NCBI RefSeq assembly: GCF_037975245.1
Contig: NC_092580.1
Span: 21,562,501 to 21,626,500, forward strand
DNA: 64,000 bases
From: Apostichopus japonicus
Lineage: Eukaryota > Echinodermata > Holothuroidea > Aspidochirotida > Stichopodidae
Direction: 5' to 3'
Both the position numbers and the translations under genes were made by a program. The notes under the pieces were generated by a model, which made no database searches, had not been told where the DNA came from, and saw only the letters and a program-made list of their open reading frames with translations. Positions 1-32,275 of this stretch are shown in pieces (the stretch's first letter is position 1; each line of letters starts with the position of its first letter).

Positions 1-33
1 AGCAATTTTCTTTTCAAACTTTTTTTTGGCTTT

Positions 34-168
34 TTAATACTTCTTTCTTTTATAGTTAGTTTTGTACCCAGTACTTCACCTTAACAGAATTTTTTTTTTT
101 TTTTTTAATTCTTTCTTTTATAGTTAGTTTTGTACCCAGTACCTGACTTTAGACCTTAACAGAGATTG
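34..168. repeat. Two-copy direct repeat (about 60 bp)
   Basis: The segment containing 'TTATAGTTAGTTTTGTACCC' occurs at about 51 and again at about 119, with matching flanks and a T-run between them. This is a small local duplication without coding potential. Confidence 0.7.
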
Positions 169-1910
169 TTTTTTGGCATCAATACTCCACAAACTTATCA
201 AAGATTACTCAAAATACGATTGTAATTTGATGAAACCAAGTGTTAGAATAAATTTAAAAGACCAAGTGATCCAATTTTAATATAGATCTGATCGGAAGAG
301 TTTCCAAATCAGATTCGGTGTATCAATGTTGTTATACCTAAGATGAATCATTGTATATACAGGTCCATCTTATAATTACAAATCAAAACCACCCAACAGC
401 TATATGTGCTGTTGCATATTTCTGCTGTATGTCTTGTTGACCATATATGGTGGAGTCATATATGGTGCACAAAGCAAATGAATCAGCCAGGGATACTATG
501 TAACAGACTTTCCTTTCAGTTAATTCTCTACTCAGCATGAATACCGTCAGAAATTATCGTAGGCTTATTTAGACCTGTGTTCTCCTGCCAGGTTTGTGGG
601 GATCGAGTGATACCCTGCCACTTTGAAAGAAGGGTCACAAAATGTGGGAAAGAGATCCCTCTGTTTACTCTTCCTTACAAGTGGTAACAATGATGTTTGG
701 TTTCGATATCAAGTGTGGGATGACTATGGGCAGAGTGTCACTTACACATAGTCACAAGTACACACAGCCTTAGTTGGTTGCTAGCAAAGGAAAACGTGCT
801 TACGTCGTGCAATAGATTCACAATGGATTACAAGCTAAGAAGTCTGAAGAAAAAATTGAACTTGTTTAGATGGATTCAAATATGGCAGTGTCACAGTTTT
901 AGTGCAAGTTTTGTGGACCAGTAAAATGGAGCATAAATTCTAAGAAGAAATATTGCATTGTATAGTGGATATGTTTGGATGGATACTAAGAGGGTACTAC
1001 CCATGTTGTGCTATATGTAGCAAATTTAAATTTGGTTTATTTTTACTCTTGCCTCTTTTGTACCATCCTGTTGGATATTTTTTCCTTTTGTTGAACTTTT
1101 CAACTCGACAAACCTTTTCTGAATTTCAGAGAAAATTTGTTTTGGTCTTGTTTTGTGCATCTTATCATGTCTAATCATTTGTGTCAAATGCAATCGTGAA
1201 AGTGGGTCACATTCTCGAAATAGATTTAAGTCCATTAAAAGCATAATGAGAGTAAGGTACAATACAGCCGAGCATTGAGTGTCCAATGAGATGTATGTAC
1301 AAAAAAAGTATATCCACATATTTTGTTGCTATCGAAAATAACTCTGATGCACTTTTTGGAAATGTAGTATCGACTCTTCACTACCACTTGACAAAAAAAA
1401 CCATATTTAATTACCAAGAACATAAAGAATGTTAGCATCAGTCTAGCGTTGTTTGTGAAAGATGTTATATAGATATATTACTCTGTTTTTAATATTTAGT
1501 TGGTTTTTGGAAGTTTTAATGGTATGCATGAGTGTTGGAGAGATAGTGGTATCCAGTAGTAACAGTACCCACAAAACAGTCAGTGTGCTAAAGGTATGGC
1601 ACAACCTTAGATGCTTTAATGAAATATAAAACTATAAATACAGTAGCGTGATTTAAAAACCAGGTGAAATTTCAACCAGTCTATATATGAGAGTTCAATG
1701 TTATCAGTAATGATCTATTGCTATCTCGTACGGTATATGAGTCTGCGTATAGTTTTGGTGCCTAGGTAGTCGGCTACCAGTATATTTTTGTAGAAGAGCT
1801 ACGCTAGTGTACAGGTTCTTCCTGTTTGGATGTGTGTGTGTGTGTTTGTTCTCAGAATTTTAGTATCCAAGCTTGAAATCTGTTAGAGTATGACAAATTT
1901 TTACCTCGGT

Positions 1911-2010
1911 TGGATTAGCCGCCGCTCTACGTTCCCTGCAGCGTAGGCAGACGGAATCGATGCGGAACTTACTTCCGGGCGTGATGTCATGCGCTTGATA
2001 GAGGCATCGA
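1911..2010. promoter_or_regulatory. CpG-containing, GC-richer patch; possible promoter
   Basis: Within AT-rich surroundings this block is rich in CpG and holds an ETS-like 'CTTCCGGG' (about 1972-1979) directly followed by a CRE/AP-1-like 'TGATGTCA' (1982-1989). That pairing is common in TATA-less promoters. No first exon with a good start and donor was recognised immediately downstream, so the promoter reading is only an inference. Confidence 0.2.
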
Positions 2011-5000
2011 AGTTGTAAAGTTTGCAGTGTCAAAAGTTGAATTGATGTGTGCGCCAATGCCCACCCACCCCACCTCACCCCTTAACTCCTCCTTCCAACC
2101 AGGAATTCTTGAATTTGAATATATACCAGGATATTTATTTTATAAAGATCACAGGAAATGTTAAGTTTTTAACTTACTATCTTGGCAGGGTAACACAAAC
2201 TCATGAACTGTTGTTACTTTGAATTTGACACAGACAGTCATTTGCAATTTTACAAGCCACTTGAATAAAATTAGAATTGATCTGAACTTGTAAAACTACT
2301 TTAAACTACCTTAAAACTACTTTAAAGCCACTTAAAAACTACTTTAAAGCATCAGAAGTTCTTATACATTAATATTACAGCTCATTATCTACCAAGTCTG
2401 CAAATAACTGTATTGTAGACCTCTCTGAGTAAAAAAAAACGAATTGGAATTTTTTTCTTCATAAAATTGTCTGCCCTTGTAAAGTACCCTCTAATTTGTA
2501 CTTTGCTTTGTGTCCTTGTCAAGTATCTTTCAGAGATTTCCCGTTGTCAAAATGGTAATGATTTTACGATTATCCAGCAGAAAGTTTTCTGCCTCCTTCT
2601 GCTCCATTGCTTAATGTCTGTCAGTAGTACCAAGGCTTTCTGGACTAAACTATAAAATTTAAATCATAAAAAATTATAGAACAGCAAAAATAAAAACAAT
2701 ACACAGAATCCTTACCAGTGCTTTTAATAAATTAACTCTCTCGTGGGAATGATAATAAAAGTGATATACTCTCTGTTACATATCTTGTTGGTATTAAGTA
2801 GCTTTCCTGTGGGATGTACAGTATAGGTATATATGTGCTTTACTATGCAGTAATAATAGTTGTTGCAGGTCAGGGTAACTATCTGGTACATACACATGTA
2901 TTCTAGCGATGATGTCATTCCGTGGTTTATGAGTCTGTGGGGAATCAGTGCCAAAGAAGCGGTGGAAACTTACATTTTAAGGCGACTTAAAATTTGAACC
3001 GATTTTGGCCGTAGAACTGTGACTGTAAACTATGTGCACAGAATCAAAGCAAAAAGAAATGTGCTATCATTGTACATAAAAATTGCCTTGCAGGGAATTG
3101 TTGGGAAAACGGAAACAGAACAAAAACCTTGCAATAATTGAATGATTCGAGGTCATAATTAAAACATTATCTAAAGCAGATGAGAACACCCTTCCGATTT
3201 GTGTGTCTTCTGATTTAGTGGATATTCTTACATTTGTCAGGACTAGGATTGCCCCTTGGGGGAAATCTCAGAGGGCTCATGACAGCTCTGAGCTGTACTG
3301 CTCAGTATTTGCATTACAGCCAACTATGGATATGGACCTGCAAGAAAGATGTGTGTTTAGATTGGGAAAGATGTGTTTAGATCGCAAGTGATGTGTTTAG
3401 ATTGGTACCCCAAGGTGGAGACTACTATCATTGTTTATCTAACCCCAATATGTCTGCCATGGTTCAGGAGTTTTCTCAATAAGAAACACCAAATTTTAGT
3501 GCATCGTTGATCACTTGACAATTTATATGTGAGGTTCTAGTCACATGGATGGTTCAGACAATTAGCAGACCTCTCTTTGTTGTAACTTTGCTCGAATTAA
3601 TTGAGACTTATTTCCTTTCAGTCTGTCCAAACTTTTGAATCATTTTGCTGACAGTTAATTACCTATGGGAACACCAGTGGTTTCGTTATTTCACTAACGA
3701 GGAGCGGATTTCCGTCGCATATTTCTGTGTGAGAATGATTTTTTCTGTTTTAGAACGATTTTGAACGGTACTATTTCCTATGGAATATTTGTTTGGTGAT
3801 TTATTTTATAGGCTTTCTTGAAATGTGACAAATTTTGGTCAGACCACAAGCTAAACAAACATAATATATGTGGTGTTAGGCATGGCATTCAACTCTGTAG
3901 ATTTCAGACTGTTGTAAGTGAAAGATGTTTTAAAGAGAGTGAATATTAACTGGTTGGTAGTGTCCTGGATGTTTCCTCAGTTCATATATACATTGTAATA
4001 TGTGTGTTCTTAGCTTTGAGAAATTAGGATGGTATAGATGTAGGTCAAATATACGCAATATATTCACCTGGTGATAATGATGGTAACTGGAAAGTTTCTG
4101 AGCTTACGATCTCATGATTGGACAAACTGGTATAGAGGCTTTTGTTTGCTTTTGTGAGCGTGTAAGTTTGATGGTTTTTAAAAGATGCAGAGTGGGGAGA
4201 GTTTGTTACAATGAAATTAAAATTCTGGAGACTTGGAAAATTGTGCTAACTGAAACATTGATATCTGTGATAAACAAAATTCTCTGTCTTCTGAAAAGAT
4301 TTCTGTTTACTATGATTCTCATTGTGGCGTAAGAATCAATCTGGCCTAATTCAAGGAATTTTGAGCAACAAATTGTACATACTGTATATGGAATTTCCAT
4401 TAGAAGGGTTAATTTGTGAGCTGTCTGCTAAACCATGGCTTTACATTCTTAAACTGTGCATTACTTCTAACAGTTATATACTTCCAATGATAAACGTGTC
4501 AGTCAGAGGAGTTCACAGCTTAACGGCTATTAAAGCAATTCCACGGGATCCATTGTGGTTGGCAACTTCAAGTGGAGTTTGAAACTATAGATACCGTTGC
4601 CTCCTTGTTTATGTGTCACCTCGTATTAGAATATCTTAGTAATAATAATAATCATAATAATACATAGACAATCAGTAATGAAGGGGTAGAGTATAGTGTA
4701 TCATTTTATGCTCTATCTCTCTCGATATGTCTCCGTCTCCTCTTGATGGTTGCCGTAGCATGTTACAAGGAGCGATTCAAGTGTTTCTCTTCAAATCTCA
4801 GAGGATGGCAACATTTTTGCCGTGTATGTGTCATCATACATAATGCTAAAGTGTCAGACATTCTGTCAGTGTAAAGTGTCTATCTTCAAGAGTTGTTGGT
4901 CATCATGTCTGAAATTCTTACCTCTGTTCAATTTTGTGCTGGAGATATGTAGAGTGAATTCACTTTTTTATTTGTTCTTGTGTTTTAATTTTCTTTGAAA

Positions 5001-5788
5001 ACATGCCCTGCGTGCTTTGAAGACTGCTCAGATATTGTCATTGTGAGTGTGTATTATAATACAAGCGTGTCACTTTCTTGGAATTTAAGTGATGCAACCA
5101 GCAACAGTTGTGCATCTTGAGGGTATCTCAGGCAGTTTATGTTACTTTATAGGTATTTTGCGTGAGAAGAAAGAACATTGCATATCAAATCCTATCCATT
5201 TTTATTTGGAATACAAAATTTCCCAGAGGACAGACCAAACTGGTGTTGCCATTATCTACTGCCATACTTACTACTGGACTTTGATAACTGGTTATTCCAT
5301 TCTGAGAGAACACTTATAGGAGAGAAAGAAAGAAAAAAAAAACCTGATTAATAGCATCCAAAGGTCATTGTAAATTGAGAGAAATATATGAAAGTCTTTG
5401 AGATTGTCAACACAGGCTATTAGTTTGTTAAATGTGGCACATTTGAACTTTGCAACTATAGATAGTCGGGAGCAGGTGTCATGCAGCCTTGCAGTCAGGA
5501 ACCTTCAAAGTGAAGTATGTTTTCATCTCAGGAAGGACAGTCAAACAAATTGTCTTTGTGTAGAAAAAACTTAATACTATATTGCATTTTTTCCCTCCTA
5601 CTCACTTTTTCAAGTTGACTGAATCCATGTGGAGGTCTGCTCTGTTTGGAAGATTGTATGTATGTAACGGGTTTGTTCTAAGAGTTCAAATCAGCCAAAT
5701 CTGCAAGATGAATTTGCATTGGCCTTTGAGATATTTCGAGGAGACGAACAAAAGCTAGCGACTATTTTGTTGATTCATTTTCCTTCGG

Positions 5789-5957
5789 ATGGATGATATC
5801 CTTCACACTGCCCGATATTTGTTTGATTTCGGACCGCAGAAGAGCAATGCGAGGGATGGCAGTTTCAGTAATATATTAAGGGAAACGATGTTAAAATTTC
5901 GAATCACTTCTAAAGACAAGATTTTCAGAGGTCCACCGTTACGAAATTGGTTTAAAG
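5789..5957 (+). CDS. Candidate alternative first exon of the MAGI gene (short isoform)
   Basis: Seen: an ATG at 5789 (context CGGATGG) opens a frame of 56 codons ending in 'AAAG' immediately before a GTAACA donor at 5958. The exon ends after one base of a codon, which is exactly the phase required by the PDZ3 exon at 6551 (it needs one base from upstream). The joined protein would run from '...RNWFKG' into 'PEDRLSRPQ...'. The exon and its immediate 5' flank are richer in CpG than the introns around them, as expected of a start region. The peptide has no domain I recognise. Inference: an internal promoter would give a protein carrying only PDZ3-PDZ5. It could instead be a chance open frame; phase and donor agreement raise it above background but do not prove it. 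Confidence 0.42.
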
Positions 5958-6550
5958 GTAACAATTCCAGATTACAACTCTAGGGTCGCCCATTGTGTAT
6001 TTTATGTTTTGAAAGTCTTTGGGTCCACTCTTCTCTGCCCCCTGTCATGCAGTAAATTGGTTTAATTCAGACCCCAGCATGTGGATCAAGAAGTGTGATG
6101 CACTCCAGCAGCTCTTTCAAAACACTTTGCCTTTGTACAACACTATAGTAGAACAACAACATATGCAACAGATTCCAGGTCTCCCTGTATTACAACAGTG
6201 AAGCCTGTTACTGCCACAAACCATAATACTCTATCAAAACACACTCTAGATACATTCCACCCATAACATATATTACAGTCAAATTGTTTGTTTCACAAGA
6301 AAATCTCCTACCTTGGAATGGACTATGAGAAATGCTAATATGACAACAGAGCAAACTGTCACTGGGCATGCAGGAATCAGTGCAATGATTTTTGTACATT
6401 TTTTTCTTCTGGTCATATTTTCCACACTCTAATGATCATTTTCATATTTTCAATGTTCGCTGATCATTTTCATATTTTCCATGCCCTCTGGTCATAGTTT
6501 ATTATGGGATTTGAATATTTGATTTTTATTTTATAATTTCCTACTCGAAG

Positions 6551-25387
<18,837 letters not shown>

Positions 25388-28300
25388 ATACCAGAGGGAG
25401 ACATTTGTACATGTTTGTCAGATCAGGATTACGATGGCATCCTGTGTCATCCTAGATTACAAATGGCATTGTTTGTCATTCCAGATGACAATGGCATCCT
25501 TTGTCATTCCAGATTACAATGGCATCCTTTGTCATCCCAGATTTACAATGGCATTGTTCTGTTGTATTGTGTAAAATGACAAGAAACTTTGTAATCCCAA
25601 GAGTCTGATGTAAAAATGAGTTGGGATGAAGGAGAACAACTCTCTCAAATGATTATTGAGAGGATGGCAGAGTTAGGGAGGAGATTGAAAAAGAAAAGCA
25701 AAAGATGATACTACCTACAAGAGAGGGAAAGAGGCGGGTCTAACAGGAGGAATAGATGAAGGCATTGATAGCACAGACATCTAGCTCGTACCAAGTGGAT
25801 TATAGGAGTCACGTGTATTTGATCTAACTTGTAATTTAATGCTTTATCTGTAATTGAAAGAGATGTAGATTTACCTGTATTTGTTGCACAGCCTACATCA
25901 TACGCTCAAGTTTTGATTGTCCTGAAAGTTGTGAGGGTTTGATAGATACCGGAAAAGGAATATAACGCATACAGCTGAAATCATCACTGAAGTCAAAATT
26001 GTATTCAAAAAATGAAGAGTTTTGGTTGCTCAACTTTCCGTACTATTGATTTCAATTGTTGTATCCTTTACGACCTTTGAAAGTCCCAAGTTATTCGGCA
26101 TTAATTGAGGCTGGCCAAATATGATACATCCATAATCTGCTAGACAATTGTTCATACCGCTGGTTGATGGTCATCTGTAGAGAGAAAAGACTTCCATCAG
26201 AGCCAATTATAAAGATAAGTTAGATGTAGAGTCTGTTGACAGCTTTTTCTTGAGAGATGTTGTTGTTTAGGCAAATGATGTATTGCATCTCATTCAGTCA
26301 TAGATCATTGATGAGAGCAAGAATAGTCTTTGCATCTCCTTGTAGCCATCTGACTTTCTCTTAGTCGAGAGTGAACCATCTCTACACCAGTGAGAGTTTC
26401 CTGGTTTATATTAACATATGATCATAGGGCATGGATATGGAAAGGAGATTGATCATATTAGCTAAAAATTGGTTTGTTTGTTTTATTCATCTGGATGCAA
26501 AGTTTTATATTTAAAATTGAAAAAGGTTTTTATTTATATTTCCTGTTGTGATGGAGTTGTATTCATATTGGTAGCTTTAAAAGTTAAATCATCTTTATAT
26601 CTCTTGGTTCTTCAACTTTTTGTTTTATTTTAAACATTGTTAGTCTCGGAAGAGGGTATTTAAAAAAAAAAATTGTTTGAGGTTGTCATGAGTTTGACTC
26701 ACTTGATACCTGTGGTTTAAGGGCTGTGTCTGCTGGACTTTGAGAGGATACACACACTTTACTATTAGTTTAATCAGACACCAGTTATGTACAGTAGTAC
26801 ATTAGTGGTACACAACAAACATGTAGGACAATGTAGGCTGCCCACTAAAAAAATGCCATCATCTTTTAGAAAGAAGGTTTTTGTTTTTCCTCCTCAATTA
26901 ATGATAATGACATATACGAATATTGTTACTAACTTTGACAGTATGTCGTATTATGCAAATTGAGATATTGGTGCCTCAATGTCCTATACTGAAGAGAACG
27001 ATCCAGTATGCAATGGCAGGCAAACGATGAAAGGTTTGAGAGAGAATAGTTTGACTTCCGTCATAAACTTTTCAAGTCTCTGGGTCGTATGGAATCGTGT
27101 AAGCATATTGAGATGGTTAATTGTAAGTTGTAATTGATGAGTTACTAAGATGTGGCAGAGATGGTTGATAGACACACCTATGTTGAAGAGATTGTCATCT
27201 TCCAGCTTAGCATCAAATTTTGTCTGTGAGCGTTGAATCAAAACAAAAATAGTACAGCATTCGTTTAACTTTAACAAAGTATTCCAATTGTCTTCTCTTA
27301 ATTGGTATTCATTGGTAAGGCTTCAGATGTAAACTGCTCAATAAGTGTATTCAAAGAGAACAAAACGCCACGAAAAACGTCATAATTTATGCGTTCTCAA
27401 AATATATATCTAGGTTTCCATTTCAAAACCTGAATGTAGGAGGTATTCAGAAGTAGTATTCCATTTATTTGTATTCTTCGTACGTCAGACGTCGGATTAT
27501 AATTCGAAACTGGGTTAAAGATCTACATCATTCAAAGACAAAATAGTGAATGTTTTCATGCTTGCTTTTAATGTAATGAAAAAGTGTTTATTCTAATTCA
27601 AGAATTCAGATTGAATAATAATAATAATACCTTGATTTTATTCATCGCATCAGGTTTTCAGCCGGATGGAGGATCTTCCAGGCAAAATGTGAAGCTTGTG
27701 CATTATATTATCTATCTTTCAAAGCTTTATCGATTTGGCTTTAAAGCGGATTACATACAGACATACATACCAACTACAAACAACTTTCTTAGACGGAAGG
27801 TTACTGCGGGTTTGTTCTTGTATAAGAAAACACGCGGAGTGTGTACACAAAGTGCCGTAGTAGGATTAAGTCTTTTCAATAAGTAACACCATTTAATGAG
27901 AAATCATAATTAATCACTATCACTGGACTAAAGTACTTGCTTTATTCCAATCTCTCAGCCATTCCAACTACTTATAGTGGTTTGGTGACATGTGTTCAAT
28001 TCTTGCTGTGCAAATGTAAGCATTAGCTTTACCACAGAGATATATTACAACTGTTGCTACTTGTATATACATGATTATTCAAATTGTATACATGAATATG
28101 CATAGCTCTCTTTACATTGGAGATGGAACATTCTGGAGAGTTTAAGATGTCTCAACATTAAAAGCAGATGGTTCTTTTCTCGGAGATGGACACATGGACA
28201 TTATTTTCCGCTTTAGGTTCGTAACGTTTGGACTGTAGATATTATGTATTCAATAATTGTGTGAAATGAGATGCTGAATATTCATGACTGGTGACCTTTG

Positions 28301-31300
28301 ACATCATATTAATAGTGCAATCTTTTTAGCTGAAATTGAGAGATGAAATGATGCTTATAGGACCAACTACATGGAGATCACCATAACATCCAGTGTAGTA
28401 ACATCACTGCCAAATATGTGGATAAATATTCTCACTGCCTTAAGCTTTTTACCAGATATTAAGCTCTCTTGACCTGTATTCAGCTTGGTCTCTTCCTCAT
28501 TCATCATGAACAGAAAATAAAGAAGAAAAAAAAAAGTGATTTCTTACAGGGTAATTTTACATAACATTTCAATCTTTTTGGAAATTCCATGATATTGTTA
28601 CATGCATTCACATCTCAATTTTCCAGTGAATGGTCACAAATATCTGATGAAAACACATTTTTCTTTCCATATTTTGTAATCAGTATGGAGTGTTGACTGT
28701 TACCGCTCTTTTTTGTATACACATGTTTTTGAAAAATTGAACCTTTTTTTATGAGAATTAAAAACAAAATCTTAGAGAGGTATTTAATCTTTTACAGTTG
28801 ATGGAATGTGTTTTTTTATTTTTTTTTATACACTAGTTTTTGTAAGGTTCATATATATTTAAACGAAAAATACAAAGTAACAGACAACCACTCTCATTGT
28901 GGACCCCCCTCCCTCTACCTCCCTCCCCCTGGAACCCTCTGTGATTTACTATGCATCCCATGTCCACATTGCTCTCCTGAAGTACACATCTTTTCTTAAT
29001 TTAAGATTTCATGGTGTTTTCATTGCCTGTTTTTCCATACCTCATACTACAACTATTTCCCTTACCACACCCCTTACGGTTTGTACAAAGAGTAGACATT
29101 CCACTGCCTTTCTTTAATAGTGGTCATTTCAATGTAAATGTTTCATATCGCACAATGTTGTATATACAGGAGTTATTTCATTCTTCTCTCTTGTTTGATA
29201 TTCTCTTCATTTCTCACTTATGTTTCATCATTGTCCTTAGTTTGTGATCTCAAAATCTTTATGTCCAAAGGGCCAGTGTTTAACGGTTTTGAATCAACAA
29301 TATAAAATATTAATTCATCGTAAGCGTGATTTTACGTCGTTGAAAATTGTTCTATCATTCTCTGAAAAAGGTCCACCTTTTTGGCTTTTCTTTCACGGTA
29401 TTAAGTTATAAGTAACATGTCGAAACGGGAATCTAAGATGGTGATTATTCATTTAAATGTGGGAAAATTATGACAACAAACTCTGGTAATATGTTTATCA
29501 AAAGTAAGTCATCTTTCTTCTTTCTTCGACAAGGTCTGAATATAACTCTCGTCTAACCCTAGCTTTTTATCCATTCTACGACTCCACTTCAATGTCTGGT
29601 AGCTGTTGTAATTCTGTTTTCTTCAAAATTCTTCCATAAATGTTATTCATTCGTACATCCTGGTCAGTTTTTTTTCTTTCTCAGTTTTGGCATACTCACT
29701 GCCCGTGTATAAACCTTAAAGTGCCTTGAAGATTGGGTTTTTTAAAATAAAAAAGATTATTGCATCGTCTGCCAAACACTGTCAAATGAAATTAGAAAGA
29801 TTTTTTTTTTTAAGTATTAGCGACAAAGCTAACATTTGCAATGGCACCTTGCTGGAATGAGGTGGCACAGATGTATAGCGACGTTGAAATAAGCATCACA
29901 AATTTTATTTGATTTCTCTCAAGTTGGTGTTTCACAGATGTGTATTTGGATGATTCAGTGCGTTTAAGCCTTTGTAGGACATGCAATTCTTTCTTTTGAC
30001 TTTGAGGAGGCAAAGATATTTGTAGATGGGTTTTGGTGTATCTTTGTACATATATATCTTTTACTACTATGTGTCACTGCTCAATTTGCTAGGCATTGCT
30101 AAAGCAAAGTACACTATATATACTTACATTGTGTGCATTAGCATTTCTGTTGTTTAAAGCTATTATGTTGCCATTTTAATTTTGAATAGTGTTAATTTCA
30201 TTTATTAATCATTTATGTAAAATTATCTCATTTAATATATATATAGACATACTTGATGGTGATATTTTTATAGAAATTGTAATTTTTTTTTCAGTTTTTT
30301 TTTGGGGGGCTATTGTACTAGAAGGGGCACAGTAGGTGTTTTTAACCATGCACATGCACAGGCCATATTATACCACACTAGATCAAAGATATTGCACAAT
30401 AGGTCAGGGGTTCATCTTTGCATTTCTGTTACTGTCAGTATTTTGTTTTGAGACCTCATCAACTTTTGAACAACAGTTACAATGTAAACCATCTATAAGG
30501 AGAATCTTTGTACTGTATTAGAGAATGTCAGGCTTGATGTAGCAGAGGACAGATGTGTCTGTAGGAATTTATGAAATGTGGCAACTGTCACACTGAGTGT
30601 AACATATCAAACAATCTGATATTATTTAAATTGATTCTACTACAATATCTGCTTAACCGACATTAATATTTCTACTCTCATCAGATGGATAAATAATCGC
30701 AATCCCCCGCCCACTGTCTCCCTAGTTTACCACTCTGACTTAGATCCAGTAAATTTTGGATGGTATCAGTAGTTTTAAATGTTGATTTGAAGATAAGTCT
30801 AGAATGCGAAGAAAGCCTGTTTTAATCCAATGTTGCTTATTTTCTTAAAGCAGTTTCCATCAAAGCATTGTAAAGTAATGCAACATTAAATGAATCCTTT
30901 TCAGTAGAATTGAGCAGTTGATACATGGTTTATATTAATGCAGCAATACTGTTAATATAGCAGCTTTGATACTATCTTGGAATAAAAAATAATTCTACTA
31001 CATTTTGTATGTCAGGTTTATGTGCAAAAAATTCTGTTAAATATTTCATACTTGGCATAGATTTGTGAGTACTGCCACCCATCTTGTTTCAAAGTTGTAG
31101 ATTCTTGTCTTTTAAGCTAAAAGTGTTCGTTCAGTAAAGCATTATCAAAGGAGGGGGCCTTTTTTGTTGTTTTTTGTTTGTTTGCCTGAACCATAAAGGG
31201 CACTGTACAATTAAGGCTGATAATCAAGTGAGTGTGACATTTGTCAAGTTTATAAAGTTTTTGCAGAACTTGAGAGATGGTACCGAAATGCAAGGTGTAT

Positions 31301-31974
31301 GCATTTGGTTTTTGGATATTAATGCAGTAAATTTGACTGCTACGTTCATTGCCCTGGATTCTTGAAAGAGCAACTTTTGTATTAAAGAGGTACATTGTTC
31401 ATTATTTTTTAATATTTACTGCAAGTTGTATTGTAAAGTATTGCAAAATTAAATTTTAAGGATGAACTCTGAAAAGGTTTTTCTATAATTTTTTGTTTTC
31501 TCATTTCTTGAACCGGCCTTCTTTTGTGATGTCCTTTTGTCCCAAAGCATTTCCAGCAGGTTTTTTCTCTGATGTTGTATGTAGAAGGTGGATGAGAGCT
31601 TTAATCCATAAGTATACAATGAGACAAAGTAGGCTAGGCTATGCATCCCTGCCATAAAAAGTGTGATAGGTTTTGGGCAAAGTAGCTATGTCCATTTTGA
31701 TATGTGACAGAATTCCTCCGGAACCATTTTGACATTAATACCCCTCAAACCTGAAACGCAAAATAGTTGCTGGTAATCCACCTGGCTGCTTAAATCAACG
31801 TAACTGGAGGGGGAAAAAAATCAAAAGTTAAACATTTTCTTCATTGTAGGATATTATTCATATATAGTGTATATGACCCAAGAAATATCCTACTACCCCA
31901 AGAGAGGTTAACCAAAATTGTATATTCCTTATAGCCAAGAATCACAGAATCCACTTAAAAAGCTTGTCATGAAT
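25388..31974. other. MAGI 3' UTR and intergenic DNA
   Basis: No gene recognised on either strand. An AATAAA at 28516-28521 followed by an A-rich stretch is one possible MAGI polyadenylation signal, about 3.1 kb after the stop; nearer ones may exist. Short open frames at 26984-27277 (minus) and 27584-27886 (plus) have no supporting motif or splice logic. Confidence 0.5.
25433..25560 (+). repeat. 29-bp repeat, four copies, in the MAGI 3' UTR
   Basis: 'TGGCATCCTTTGTCATTCCA' + 'GATTACAA' is repeated four to five times with small changes, starting about 45 nt after the stop codon. It is therefore transcribed if the 3' UTR extends this far. Confidence 0.9.
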
Positions 31975-32275
31975 CATTTGTAGAACCAGATAAACGAACA
32001 AAATAAAACGAAACAGTTGATGAAAGTCATAGTAATGTATATTCAAACGTTTTCGAAGATTTCACATCTTCCTCGTCAGGAAATAGATAATAAAATAATC
32101 TCTTATGTATAGTGCATGCGAAAGTTGTAGTAATAATGATGACTATGTATGTTCCAAGATTATCTATTTCCTGACGAGGAAGATGTGAAATCTTCGAAAA
32201 CGTTTGAATATACATTACTATGACTTTCATCAACTGTTTCGTTTTATTTTGTTCGTTTATCTGGTTCTACAAATG
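31975..32275. mobile_element. 301-bp MITE with perfect 117-bp terminal inverted repeats
   Basis: 31975-32091 ('CATTTGTAGAACCAGATAAA'...) is the exact reverse complement of 32159-32275. The unique core is only 67 bp and has no coding capacity. An exact 13-bp direct repeat, 'TTGTCATGAATCA', lies at 31964-31976 and 32292-32304; it might be a target-site duplication with a 16-bp offset on the right, or a local duplication. Perfect arms imply recent insertion or ongoing conversion. The family is unknown. Confidence 0.93.

Larger units (their letters stand above)
1..5788. other. Upstream intronic/intergenic DNA, no firm gene
   Basis: No exon matching the earlier MAGI domains (guanylate kinase, WW, PDZ1, PDZ2) could be found here, so this is probably intron of the MAGI gene or DNA upstream of an internal promoter. 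It contains an imperfect direct duplication of about 60 bp at 34-168, short repeats built on 'AAACTACTTT' near 2290-2350, three short copies of 'GATGTGTTTAGAT' near 3345-3400, and scattered short open frames with no recognisable similarity. Nothing else is supportable. Confidence 0.5.

Noticed and set aside
592-686. Open segment after CTCCTGCCAG ending near GGTAACA, resembling an exon ('VCGDRVIPCHFERR')
   Set aside because: Splice-like borders but no match to any MAGI region and no phase partner; likely chance.
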